This document shows, piece after piece, positions 44,278-55,996 of a stretch of 64,000 nucleotides of DNA. The DNA is from Chondrus crispus (taxonomy: Eukaryota > Rhodophyta > Florideophyceae > Gigartinales > Gigartinaceae), in the NCBI RefSeq assembly GCF_000350225.1, contig NW_005179262.1:1-64000 (forward strand), in the 5' to 3' direction. The notes beneath the pieces were generated by a model that saw only the letters and a list, made by a program, of their open reading frames with translations, searched no databases and was not told the DNA's origin. Numbering within the stretch: position 1 is the first letter of the stretch; every line of letters begins with the position of its first letter. Made by a program: the position numbers and the translations under genes.

Positions 44278-45530
44278 TATTGCAAATGTGCGACCACGTG
44301 CTGTTATCCGGAAAGTGCAAAATCGAGCGACACGTGTACATGACTCGACGGTCCGGACCTTCACCCTATATCACCACATGATACGTGTAAATTCTCAGAT
44401 TTTGGGGTTCTGGGGACGAAAGTGGACTTTTGGAGGGTTATGCAAATTTGCATAAATACCGAAATTTTGCATTTGGCCCGAACCGTTATAGAGGGCTACA
44501 CAGGCAATGCTGCAAATCTATTGGGTGTCGGTTCGAATGCTGCAATTCTATTGGTCTGTTATTGTCCACTTATATGCAGTCATGCTGGTGATATATCTTG
44601 AATGATCGGTATACGTTTTAATTACACCATTTCGGCGGTTTCAAGTTGTTCACCATGGTTGTAATGGGTAATTACGGGTGGCCTTGGCGCTGCACACTTG
44701 TGTGCGGTGTACAAATGTACACATTGCCAGGTTGCTGCGTTTACGTACACTTGTACACGTCGCCTACATACGGTCCGGCTCGTGTCCGAGTACAGTACAT
44801 GTGAATTAAAAGTACAACAAGTATTTCTCGCAAGAGACATGTACTTACGTGAGTATTCAGTGTACGCGTCACGCTGTATGTGACCCTTGCATCAGCATGG
44901 GCCGTTGTACTACACTCTCGTCAGCATGCCACGTTGTACTGTGCTCTCGTTATGGTGCGCCGTTGGATGCAAGTTGATGACAGTACTCGTGTGATTCACA
45001 TCGGATATCACGTGAGATGTTTAGAAAGTCTGGATGCACATTATTGCTACCCGTCATAGTTGTCTGGCAGTGTGTACCGAAATTAGTAAGGTACGAAACA
45101 AGGGCATGTATGGGGACTGAGATATGACAGGACTTTGCGTTGTTGGAAATAGAGAGATGCCAAGTTGTTCATTGTGCAAGAATATATTCTGTCATGTCTG
45201 GATGCAGATTAGTAAGGTGTGAAACGATTGCATGCATAGGGCCATGGTTTACAGTCACTAGAAATGTGTAGAAACTGTTGTGCACTGATAGTCAATAGTC
45301 AATTCGTAAGGTGGAAATAGAACAGTGTGGACGGGCCAGAAGAGGACCGCGCTTGGTCGCGCATATGGTGAGTACGGTTTACCAGGTGCCAAAGTAATGG
45401 GATAGTGTAACACTCAAAGTGTATAAGTATCGCCGAAAGACGGCTCCCAGTAAACCTCGGTACCAACTCCTTCACTCACACACATCAACCTGCCCTCCTT
45501 CTTTCCCTTGCCCCTCCGAACCTGCCATTA
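44278..45530 (+). repeat. LTR-A copy 8, complete 3' LTR
   Basis: 1,253 bp, TATTGCAAATG to CTGCCATTA, preceded by polypurine tract TCGAGGGGAGG (44267-44277). It ends in unrelated sequence (CATGGGCATC), i.e. a true outer element boundary in non-LTR retrotransposon sequence. No matching target duplication can be located, since the original 5' end is rearranged. Confidence 0.93.
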
Positions 45531-46552
45531 CATGGGCATCAGGGCAAGGGATGACTTCGAGCATACCCAAGTGTCATGTCTTGGAACCAGGCAACAGTAC
45601 CGCGGCAAGTTCGTACGAGCTCGCTGGATCTCACATCGAGGTGACTGCCGCCGCTTTATACCTGGGTGTGACACTTCAACATGACACTGTTGGCGTCCAG
45701 AAAAGCGTTGAACGAGCACGCTCGGCTTACAAACGGATTAATGTTCTGTGTGCAGCCGGCTTCCATCGCAAGTCGTCCTCGAGCTTCCAGCTTATCAACA
45801 TCTGTCGCACATATGTTTATCCACTGGCAGACTATGCCATGCATCTCGTTCCTACATCCGGCACTCCGGGTCACGGATGCAGGGAACTCGTTGAAGCACT
45901 CAACTAGCTCGATCACCGTGTTGCAGAATACGCTCTAGGATGCATCCAAAAGGAACCACAGAAAATGCATCCATTGGAAGTTGTTGTCGGCGGTCGCCTG
46001 CCACGACATTTGAAGATCGCTAAGCTTCCGAATTGACAGCAGCGACCCCGCATTCGTCTGGCAGGACTGGCTTGAAGACTGAAGAAACGTGCTACGCTTC
46101 TACGACGGGACCTGAGGGCCCGAGCAGATCCAAGGAACCTTCAAGTGTACCGGTCTCATCCTGCAAGTCCTACAGACTTGTCACAGAGAGGTCTAAACCG
46201 CATATGGAACCAGCTCTGCAATCGAAGAGTTCGAAAGATACCGGTCCCTGACAAGGGGCTATTGCCGATTCTGCATGAGAAGGACGCTGCAGTACGGGAC
46301 AGTGGCATCAGGTATTACACGGGTGCATTTCCCAGTCTGCGTGAAGTATTGAGAGAGGTACTCGGTAGTACTGCATACGAGGAGGGCAAAAGAAGACTCC
46401 AGGCCGGCATGGGTGCGATGGTTCGGTCGTATCGTTTGCGAAAACGCACGATCGAAGTGCTAAGGCAGTTCGTAAGTATCGAGAAAGAACATCGAGTCGT
46501 AGGATCCTCGGATCGAAGAATACTTCGCAAGAGGCGACGAATATCATCATAG
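45531..46552 (+). pseudogene. Non-LTR (LINE-type) reverse transcriptase C-terminal remnant
   Basis: One reading frame runs through the region, broken by a TAG at 45905 and two TGA codons near 46034 and 46073. The first part shows the typical post-palm RT segment of LINEs: ALYLGVTLQHD, then ARSAYKRINVLCAAG, then YVYPLADYAMHLVPT, then LDHRVAEYALGC. The second part (from 46100) is basic (RLKKRATLLRRDLRAR and SYRLRKRTIEVLRQF). The TGA stops could be CGA codons after C-to-T change. The 5' part was removed by, or lies on the other side of, the copia insertion at 45530. Confidence 0.6.
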
Positions 46553-46856
46553 ACAACAGGACAAATATGTGGACAAAACTGTTCACAGTGTCCACAGTGA
46601 TTGCATTATAGCATGTAGACGTACTCTCTTGCCACAACAGTAATAGTCCAAATGGACTTAGTACTTAGGACACCGAGGCGTCTCTAAGTAAATTGTTTCA
46701 TTTCGAAGCCGCGGATATATGGAAAGTATTGGATCGAGGGAGATGAACCTGAAATGTTCGATATCGAAAACACTTGTAATCTCGAGAAATGCCGCACCGC
46801 ATTTTTGTGTCATGAACGGCGAGAAACCTGACAAATTTCGCTGGTTACATTTTCCC

Positions 46857-46902
46857 GTACTATTCCACCCTGTCATTACGTAATGACAGGGTGGAATAGT
46901 AC
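46857..46902. repeat. Perfect 46 bp palindrome
   Basis: Each 23 bp arm begins GTACTATTCCACCCTGTCAT; the centre is ACGT with no spacer. It can form a 23 bp cruciform or an RNA hairpin. It lies in noncoding sequence between the LINE remnant and the next ORF. No second copy was seen in the window. Confidence 0.95.
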
Positions 46903-46932
46903 TTGTCCCTGAAGTACACCCTGCCTTTCGTC

Positions 46933-47598
46933 ATGCAGCCTCCATATTGTGATCAGCCATCGCGCAGGCGGTTGATTAAGCGAAAGAGCTCATCAACCGT
47001 TGTCGGAGCGCAGAACCGGCACATCAAGAGAAGGGGAAACAATAACCTTTTCAAAACCATATTTCCCCGTGATGGTAACTCTCCGGATGGAGAAAATGAC
47101 GAGCCCGGCATTCCACCCGTCACGAGACTCTCGGACATGGAAACGCAGCCACCTCCAACCGAAGAAGCAGAAAAGAGGAATGTTCTTGCTCAGGATCGTC
47201 CCCGTTCCAGAAGCCAATCTCATCCGTGTTCTGATCTCGGAAATGCCGGATCCGGGCGACGGAGGGGCTCGGCAAGAGCCAATTTACCACGAAAGGAACA
47301 CGTCAGGAATCAAGAGAGAATCGAAAGAGACGAATGCCCTGATGAGCTTGCTTGTAGTAGCTCAGGAGAAGTGGCAGGGCCAAAAGTGCGCTTCTCGGGC
47401 AATCAAAGTGCAAGTACAGTACGGCCAAACCTTATTGAGAGTCGAGCAGTATCTGCCATACCCAACACAGCGGGAGCATTAAGCTCGTTTCGCCTCTTTC
47501 TGGATAACATGCAAAAGTCAGTACTTGCTCGCCTTGATATAATGGAAGGGAGCAGGAACGGTGTTCAGAGAGATCGCGAAAGTGTCAAAAAGCCCTAA
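46933..47598 (+). pseudogene. Unrecognised ORF, N-terminal part of a decayed gene
   Basis: 221 aa from ATG 46933. Basic and polar, Ser/Arg-rich in the middle (RPRSRSQSHPC), then helical (FRLFLDNMQKSVLARLDIME). Past the stop, coding-like sequence continues in another frame (KADIGARTNTLLKVNSKRTA) to about 47800. Together with 48388-49353 this may be one gene broken by frameshifts or cut by introns. I recognise no family. Confidence 0.35.
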
Positions 47599-48387
47599 CA
47601 ATCATTAAAGCAGATATTGGAGCAAGAACCAACACTTTATTGAAAGTCAACTCAAAGCGAACTGCAAGCACGTCTTCGAAATGGACGTCCAAAGACATCG
47701 TCGATATGGAAAACCCAACTCTGAAGTCGCAAGTGGAAAACGTTTTTTGTATATCTCTCATGTCGCAGGTTATGGCAGATTCCACTTGCTGTTTCATGGA
47801 GTACGCGTGATCCATGGGGTCAACCCTTGCCCATACCCACCTCGCAATGGCAGCATTTCTCTATGGGCATCAAAAACACCCCACAAAAAAGACTTTAAGT
47901 CAGGCCCCACTGGCGTGCATTGTGATTTCAAATCTCGATTCGTCTGAAAATTATTCGCTGAGGGCGGAAAGCAGGTACAGAGGGATTGCATGCCTGAAAA
48001 CGAGTCTCGAAGATCGTTGAAAACAAGCTTTCCATCAGACGGTCATGAAATATCCCTCGCACGAGTGGAACATGGGCCAGGCTTCTCCAATGTTATGTTG
48101 CCTTTGCGAAACCCCCCGTACTGGCTGGATTCTAAGTACGTCGGAAGACATGCGTTAAAGAAAACCCGACAGTTAGTGGAGACTAAAGCAAAGCCTGATA
48201 ATAGGGATGTAGACACGAAAAAGGGACGTGAAAGCCTGTACTTGCGCACACCGTATACTCAATGTCTACGGACTTCTTGAGAGAGTCACGTGTGGCGGCC
48301 ACGAAACGCTTCTTCCAAGATCTGGGGTTTGCGCTTAGACCATGAGAGGCGAGTAGAGGGATACCGCAGGAGTTCGGGCAGCCTCAT

Positions 48388-49353
48388 TTGACCTTCGAGT
48401 ATCCGGAGCACCCGTTCAATTTTCGTGACTATGTGTCATCTGCGGTGACATCAAAAACCCCTGATGCAAATGTGTTAAACTTGCAGGCTCTGCAAGAAAT
48501 GATGTCATCTCGACTGGAACTTGACGTTCTGGTCGATTACCATGTGATCGTGGATGATGGCATGCTGAAGATCGGGATACAAAAGAGAGGGTTTAAGCCT
48601 GCGGAACGCAAGCAGATTTACAATACAATCAATCTTGCACGTGTTGCTGTTAACTTTTTCGTGACCATAACGCAAGGGAGAGGAATTAAAGAGTTCCTTG
48701 GGAGCCACCCTGGGTCGTTGCGAGGAGTTTACATGACTGCTTTGCTTTTTAGATGGTTCGTCCGTGGCATTATAAATGGCAATCGCCATATCGATATGCC
48801 TTCTACGTTGGCAGGGGAGACCGAGATATGCCTGCAACAAGAAAAGGGGAAATGTGTCGGACGTGTTGGACACTACCATAGAAACGATCGAGACAATGAG
48901 GATAAACTTTTTGAGGAAGAGGATGTGAGCATACAGTTTTGTGGTGAGCTAGAGGAAAGTGGAGGTGCGCCGAAAGGTCGCAAAGGGCAGTTATCCGAGG
49001 GTCAGATAGATGATGAAGATCTGAGTGAACGCGAACAAAGCGATGAGTCGCAGCAAGGGAGCACCATGATTCGGTTAAAGGTAAGGGACTTCATCCCGGG
49101 GCATTCGAAGCAGAAAGATATATTGGATGCTTACATTTTGAGAATGTCTCTAGCGCAATTTAATCAGCTCTGCACGGACTCACCCAGGAGAACTGAAATG
49201 GAGTACAACGCCGGAAACGCCCTTGATCGTCATGACAGGATCGGGGTTCATGCAATAGCGGAAAATGATGATGATTGTGAAGATCGCTCTGATGACAGAT
49301 TTGATTTTAAACATCTCCTTCATCATGAACAGGAAGGAGTCAATGAAAACTGA
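48388..49353 (+). CDS. Unrecognised ORF (321 aa), acidic C-terminal half
   Basis: Open and coding-like. The first ~150 residues look globular (LDVLVDYHVIVDDGMLKIGI, then NTINLARVAVNFFVTITQGR, then MTALLFRWFVRGIING). The rest is acidic and polar (EEEDVSIQF, QIDDEDLSEREQSDESQQ, ENDDDCEDRSDDRFD). Coding-like sequence precedes it in the same frame across one stop (MSTDFLRESRVAATKRFFQD at 48262). No known domain seen. It could be a host gene relic or part of an undescribed element; the adjoining LINE and palindrome give no clue. Confidence 0.4.
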   Translation: MTFEYPEHPFNFRDYVSSAVTSKTPDANVLNLQALQEMMSSRLELDVLVDYHVIVDDGMLKIGIQKRGFKPAERKQIYNTINLARVAVNFFVTITQGRGIKEFLGSHPGSLRGVYMTALLFRWFVRGIINGNRHIDMPSTLAGETEICLQQEKGKCVGRVGHYHRNDRDNEDKLFEEEDVSIQFCGELEESGGAPKGRKGQLSEGQIDDEDLSEREQSDESQQGSTMIRLKVRDFIPGHSKQKDILDAYILRMSLAQFNQLCTDSPRRTEMEYNAGNALDRHDRIGVHAIAENDDDCEDRSDDRFDFKHLLHHEQEGVNEN

Positions 49354-51287
49354 AAAAATCGGTGGTACTGCTTGTCAGGGAGACGAACTATGGGTGTGTA
49401 AGCGCGGCTGTCTGATTCCCCGGATGCCGAGGTAGAGAAGCAAGATTGTAAAGTAGAAGACGCTCAACAGAGCATGTCTGCAATCTGTATATACCTCTCT
49501 CTAACTCTACCTACCCCGCCATTGCTTCCCTAGCGCTCATCGGCGCAATGACCCCCGCAAGGCTGCTCTACCAGCCCCTCGAATGCTGCACCTTGCCCCC
49601 CGACTCGCATTGTGCACGATTGCACGATGTCATTTGGTCCTGCGTTAGTGCGCGACGTGGTAATAATGCGCGGGACAGAAGTTAGCCATGAAAACGTCTG
49701 GTAAATGCGAACTGACCGGATCTGTGTGTATATCGGTGGCATAACGAAGTTGCGACAGAAGCGTTTCGCGCGCGGTGCACGACGATCGGGTGCAGCTGGG
49801 TGCAAGTTACGGGCGATGGTGCGATATTGTCTAAGGCGTTCGGAAATGTGATCTTCCGCCCGTGGAGGGTAGAACGAAAATGCGTTACGAGTTTTAATTT
49901 GCTGTTTCTACGATGGCGTCATTCCATGCTGCACGTGGCCCGGGCCGTGCGGCACGCAAATGATCACATTTGGAAAAATCACATTTCGAAAACTTCCTAT
50001 CACATGCGACGGGCTGCGTTCGCTGGTGTGTGCTTTGTACGAATCTTCAACGTGCATGGAGTGAGGCGTGATCTACCTTGCATCCTTCTGCCTATTCCGA
50101 GAGCACCTTTCGCCATGCGGTGCGTGCGTATGAGTGAGACGCACAAACTTCGTCCCACCCTCGTTTCACAAATATCCGACATCGAACGTCGCGGTGAAGG
50201 TAGGTAGTAAACTGAAATCAAAAAGACAACCTGGGTGTGCCAACAAAATGGCGTAAACATGTGACCGACGTAGAACATTGAGTGGTTCATTCTCCACAAG
50301 TTCTTCCATAGTTCCGAGATCTTTTTCACAAAAACTCGCGTCGTTCTCGGTCGTGATCAGGGAATCGCGTGTGTAAAGATCATGCTTGAAAAAGTACTGC
50401 AGCTCGCAGCTTTCTCGAATACCGACTTCGTCAGAGTGTTTCTTCAATGCCGGTATTATTTTCGGGAACACAGTAGGAATTGGCTTGGTATCGAAACTGA
50501 ACAGGTGGAACAGGCAGGAGCGACATGGTCCAGCCACGCTGACACATCCTCCGAGAACCAGCATGATCGTCCATAGTATACCTTGACACGTACACCAGTG
50601 CATCCTTGTATATCGGTCGAATAACGTCGTCCACGTTCTCGGAATCTGTCGAATGTCCCCCACGAGTGAAACGATGAACACACCTTAGGAGGTACCGGCT
50701 GTATTGATAAAGCTTCAGTCCTGTAAGCGTTTAGGCATACGCTCTTTTCTTCAATACGTGAAGCGGATCAGTCGTAGCTCGGTGAAATTCTACAACGACA
50801 CCTCGCGCCTGTTCCAAAACATCTAACAAAGAGTGTTTCCCTACAATTGTTAGCTTGATAACGAGGGCCCTGCGCTGAATAAATTCACGTAGGTCCCGAA
50901 ATGCTGTCATTGCCGCATCAAAAGCATAGTGCGTACTTCGCAACGGGTTCCCTACTACCTCGTAAATGACAGCCTTAATAAACGCAAGTGAGGGCGAAGG
51001 GGGGTGCGGGGGCATGTGTATCGTTTTCGTCCATTCGTGACCCGCGCCAGTGGTCCAGCCCATCACTTTAGAAATATTGTGATGTCTATAATAGCATGGC
51101 AAAGACGTTTCACAAACATGAGCGATCCTGCCACTTTTTGTTTGTACGTTTAATAACTTTTACGAAAAATTTCGGCTAACATGGCTGGTTGCATTGCTGT
51201 TATGTATATATTTATCAATTCGCAAAAATTAAATCCTTGGAACATTGAATATTACTGTTCCTGCTTTTAGTGCCCTTGCAGTAGAAG
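49354..51287. other. No recognised gene; possible minus-strand coding relics
   Basis: 49354-50165 shows nothing I can call. On the minus strand 50731-51102 (123 codons, AFIKAVIYEVVGNPLRSTHY, LREFIQRRALVIKLTIVGKH) and 50166-50681 (171 codons, FPKIIPALKKHSDEVGI) have protein-like composition and could be neighbouring exons or frames of one broken gene. Neither matches a family I know. 51103-51287 is AT-richer and empty. Confidence 0.25.
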
Positions 51288-52022
51288 GTCAGCGGGGCAA
51301 AGGGAAATCGGAGGACGGTTGACGAGGTGAAGTTGAAGGATTGGGTACGGATTTACTTCTCGTCGCCAACTTCTGGCACTACTTATACACTTCTTCAATC
51401 CCTTACTATTCCAAATCCAGCGTGGCACAAATTCGTAAGGCACGTTTACAGCTCACACGTTGCCTTACGAATTCAAATCAATCCTGCAAGGACTGTTTAC
51501 AGCGCACACGTTGCCTTATGAATCTGAATCTCTCGTGAGGTCCTGTCCACTGTCAATTACAACAGTGCACATTTTGCCTTACGAATTCAAAACTCGCGCA
51601 ACGGTATCTTTGTGTCCTGCTGTACCCGTGCTGCACTCCATGGACGCTGTAAAATTTTGGCACATGCCAGGCACCCGGCACCAAGGTCCTACACTTGGTC
51701 TGTAAGACTGCAGCCGTACTGTACGCGGCCGACGGTGTAATGAGGACATGTGTCTAGGTCATACACGTGTCAGACAGAGAAAATGAAACATGCTCAGATT
51801 GTACTGTACAGTGCAACCGTGTACAGATTTCACACGTGTACACGTTGGAAACCAAACTTGCTCCGCCTGTACTGTAGAGTGCAACCGTGTACAGAAAGCA
51901 CACGTGTACACGTTGAAAATCAAACTTGCTCAGCTCCTCACGCAGAGTGGTTTTGCGTTTACATGTGTCATACCTGTCGTGTTGTGTCATGCGGGTCTGC
52001 ATGTGGTCTTAGAATTACAACA
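51288..52022 (-). mobile_element. LTR-B fragment in gypsy G2
   Basis: LTR-B sequence from the end (complement GGTCAGCGGGGCAAAGGG) to the start (AGAATTACAACA), with an internal deletion relative to 30625-31563. Its right side abuts gypsy G2 RT (CGAAGGGTATTCGG, within the RT NRIPF motif). Its left side is not gypsy sequence, so the rest of G2 pol was lost on that side. Confidence 0.8.
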
Positions 52023-53718
52023 CGAAGGGTATTCGGTTGAAATGGTACGTCCCGCAGTGACATGTAAACGTGGTTTTTGCTCTATCCTCCTTGGCTACGG
52101 GGATTTGCCAGTAGCCGGAGTTGCAATCCAAGGTAGCGAACACCTTGGCCTCCTCGAGGGAGTCGAGACACTCGTCCATGCGAGGAATTGGGTACGTGTC
52201 TCGCACGGTAAGAGCGTTTAAGCGACGGTAGTCGACGCAAAAACGGAGGTTTCCATCTTGCTTGGGTATGAGGACGACGGGCGTCGCCCATTCGGATTTC
52301 GATCCGGTGATCACTCCGTTAGCCAACATCTCGTCAACCCAGGCTTGTTCCGCCTTTCCGACATGTGGCCCTCCCCGATACGGTTGGCAACGAAACGGCC
52401 TAACCCCGGGGGTGAGTTCGATGCGGTGGTTTGTCACGCGGACCTCGCCCAGAGTCCCGCTACACATGCCCGCGTAAGGTAAGCATGGTGCGAACCTGCT
52501 TACGCTGGTGCGGCGGCAGGTGATAGAGGGGGACGACATACATGGGATGGGAAGACTCCAGAGTTGAGGAGGTTGCCGGAGGGGAGTTATCGTTCTGTAC
52601 CGGCTGGTCCCCCTCGTAAAAGTCCGCAGCGAGAACTGCGTGTAACGGCATCGCCGTGCGGATCATCGCACGAGGATAGGGGATACGAAACCAACTACTT
52701 GGTTCTTCGATAATCTCTTGGTGGCCGCTGAGAAATTGGCCACCAAGACCGGAAACTCCTGCCACGGGGAGTGGTGAACCACTACGTTGAAAATGGAGAC
52801 AATGTGCTTCGGATATAATTGCGGGTTCGGCTCTACGACCGAGAGTCCACTCCGTCCATTGGTGACGTAAACCCAAGTTCGGGTACCGGCAGGGATATCC
52901 ACAGCACAGGAAAGCTTAAGCTTGGGGGAAGTACGCCCAGCTTCGGGAGAATAGTCCTGCTCCGAAGGGAGCGGAGGGTGGTCCACGGCACGAAGATCCG
53001 GTTTCCGGACAATGGGTACTTTCGTACCGTTGTCCAACTCCACGAGCTTACGCCGAAGGTAGACGGCTTCGAAAACTCGTTCGTTAAATTCACAACCCAG
53101 AATAACGGGGGCGGCCAATCGCTCACAGACGATGAAGGTACACTTCATGGTGCGGTCACCTAACCGCACCACCAGTGGTATTTGTCCGCTGGTACGCAAG
53201 GGCCGTCCATTGGCGTCTGAAATTGTCCGGACTTCGCCCGGGATGAGGAGAGACTCCCATCTTGGAGGTAACGTATCAGCCCTGACAAAATTAGATCTCG
53301 CTCCCATGTCGAGAGTGGTGAGTTGCCTCAGCAATATAGCTGGTGTCAGCCCAAGGTCAGCGTAGACCTTGTAATTTCTCCGAGACAGGGTCATCACTGT
53401 CTCGGAGGTCGGAACATCCGTCACGAGCACTGGGATGTTCTTCCGCCATGGTCGGCGTAGAGTACCTAGTCCTTCTGGATCGGGGTTATCCTGGCTAGTA
53501 CGAGTATGGTTGCGGACGAGAATTCGGAGCCGCTTCTCCACTTTTGGAAGTGAGTCTTCGTCCGCCAACTTTGGCGACTGATCCGGGGCGAGGCCCGCGT
53601 TTACCTCAGCTGCTGCGGGCTGAAGTTCTCCTAGTTTTTTGGAGGTTGTCGAAAGCCGTCTGGGGGCGGAGCAGTCTTCGTACCCGTGCCTAACGCGGCG
53701 GCGGGTCGACTGTGACAA
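52023..53718 (-). pseudogene. Gypsy G2 protease and RT N-terminal part
   Basis: The protease is recognisable, but the active-site triad reads LDMGARSNFV instead of LDTGAGSNFV, so the catalytic DTG is DMG. RT begins AEQAWVDEMLANGVI, SEWATPVVLIPKQDGN, RFCVDYRRLNALTV and GYWQIPVAKEDR, and is cut at HFNRIPF by the LTR-B fragment. A frameshift separates protease and RT near 52480. The pol frame overlaps the end of gag (53631-53718), so Pol may have been made by frameshifting. Confidence 0.88.
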
Positions 53719-54834
53719 CGGGATTAATTACCCGGTTGGCCTCGTAACTGAGGAGAGCAACGGCGCGGAGGTACGCGTCCGTGGGAACCCGGCCTTTCTG
53801 TGCTGTACTCAGCTTCTCGTACTGCTGTGGTACGAGGGAGACGTCCTTCACCTTCAAGTCACAGTCGGGGGCTATATGGTCCCCGACCTTGTAACAGGTG
53901 AAGCAGATGATCTGCGGTGACGGGGGCCCCGCAGGTCTCTTCGGTTGTCCCAGGACGGCCGCACGAAGGCGGGCCTGTGGATGTTCCCCGTACGCTCCGC
54001 GACGGGTTGGTGCGGCTTGCGCCGGTCGCCATAGAAAAGCGAATCTCTATCCTTGAAGGAGGAGTCCTCCGTGGGTAGGGAAGGCATCTTCCCAGCGTTG
54101 TTTCCTTTCGTGGCGAAGTAATTTTCGGCACCCGCGGCCGTTTGGTAACTGGCGGTGGGGCCGGTCGTCGAAGACGGAACGCTATCAAGAGCGGCAAGGA
54201 CCTGTTTACCAGGCACGGCCTGGCAAATTCCACCCGGCCTCCCGAGGCTGGCTGAGCTCGGAGGGCCTCCCCATGGGAGCGCGCGTGAGCCACAGTATCC
54301 TCGAACGAGGATCGCGGACGGTCCTCGTGAGTTTGCAGGACCAACGGCTTGATCGCCGGTGTGAGCCCCTCGATGAACAGGGTAGTCCTCTCGTAAGGCC
54401 ATTGTACGTCGCCACATCTCCCGAGGGCGCTCAGCATCCGAGTAGCGTTCTCGGTCTCCAGTTCGCTCGGTTTTTGGCGTAATTCTCTCAGCGCGGCGAG
54501 GGCGTGCTCGATTCGAGGTTGGTCGCGTAAGTGCGCAGCAACCAGTTTACGGCTGCCGCCCAGTTCGCGATCCCTTGGGATTTGCAGTGTAACCCTCTCT
54601 GGGATTCATACGCCTCTTTTGCAGGCGAGGACAACAGATGGGGGAGAGCCATCAGGGCCATCGCCTCGGTCATGTTGGCGTTATCAAAGTTCTCCTTGCA
54701 ACGCGCAAGGAAACTTATGACCCTGGTCGGGTCCCCCCGCTGAACTTTTTAATCTCCCATCACCACGAGGAGGTACTGTAACCTCTTACAGGTCGAGGCG
54801 TAGACCTTATCATCCACGGTCTGCCTCTTGTCAG
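53631..54834 (-). pseudogene. Gypsy G2 Gag, frameshifted and N-truncated
   Basis: Capsid core (MALMALPHLLSSPAKEAYES, WAAAVNWLLR, FIEGLTPAIKPLVLQ) in several frames with indels near 54500 and 54200. It starts immediately after the LTR at RQTVDDKVYAS: the leader and N-terminal third of Gag present in G3 are missing. It stops at the TAG at 53631-53633, like G1. Confidence 0.85.
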
Positions 54835-55876
54835 TGTAGTGCAATGCGCCTGTCAGGAAGAGACCGCGGTCCGATGGTCCAGCAAAAGCAACAATAGCAA
54901 CAAAAAGAACAACTGCCGACGGCACAGCGCTACGGAGTGTCCGACTCTCACTTCTCCGTTTAAACGAGCTTGCGACTCGTAGTAGCTCAGATCCCTGATA
55001 GGGGGGGCACAGAGAAACAGCCCGGTCCGGGATCGGTGTGGTAGAGACTTGCGAAGAGAACTGTTCGACGAGTGTGGGGTGGGGCGTGTACGTAGGTAGC
55101 CCGGTTCCACTGGGTTGTAAGGCCAATGCTCGTTGAGCTTCTTCGACATGTTTGACGCGACAAGGCCTTCGACAGGGGCGCCGCAACGCAGCCCGACGGG
55201 ATGAATTAAAGTAGCAGCGCTACACCAATGTGCCGCCCGAGGGCTCGAAACACCTTCAACAGTTCGGTCGCAACCGAGGCCGATGGCACCAACACTGGCT
55301 TGTAACACGACAAAGCCCTTCGAGGGAGACGTCGTTGCAACAGACTCCGTCGGAAAATAGGTCACAGTAGCAGCGCTACGTCAACGTGTCGCCCGATGGC
55401 CAAGACACCTACACCGGTTCGGTAGCAACCAATACCGATGGTACCAACACAAGATAAGGGAAAATTGGTAGAATTAGAGATAGAAAAGGATAGGGAAATA
55501 ACGGAAAAGGAAAGGGAACCCCCGAGCGCAAACGATAAACTAATCTGTAGTAAAAGGGAATGTCTTGTAAAAGACGGGCTTCGACAAAGGCGATATCAGA
55601 CTCTGGCAACTCGGGTTACCTTTACTGACTCGTGGGTCAGAGGTCTAAGGTATGTATCGCCGTGCCGGAGCTACTACAGTAGCTCGCGGCGCTAGATCCT
55701 AAACCTAATGTAATGTCAGCAAAATTAATGCGAACAAATTATCTAAATAAAAGTAAACAACTAAAAATTAAAACTGTGGAAGTATTCACACGTGTGTCCC
55801 CCAACCCGGACTAATTGTCATATCCAATTGTTTTCCTTTCACTTCACCCCCCTGGAAACCCCCATATTGCACTACA
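54835..55876 (-). repeat. Gypsy G2 5' LTR (1,042 bp)
   Basis: Exact 11 bp terminal inverted repeats TGTAGTGCAAT...ATTGCACTACA. Homologous over its length to the G3 LTR, including the GGGGGACACACGTGTG stretch and the CCATCGGGC..GTAGCGCTGCTAC repeated blocks. The element reads leftward from here. The opposite LTR is absent. Confidence 0.88.
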
Positions 55877-55996
55877 TATCCCCCTTTTGAGCGCCCTTGT
55901 ACAGCGCCAAGCCATCGTATAATCTGCTGCCGTCTCCATCCTTCTCAACCGTCAATCAGTCTGCCCGACAAGCAGACAAAGATAAGACGACACATC

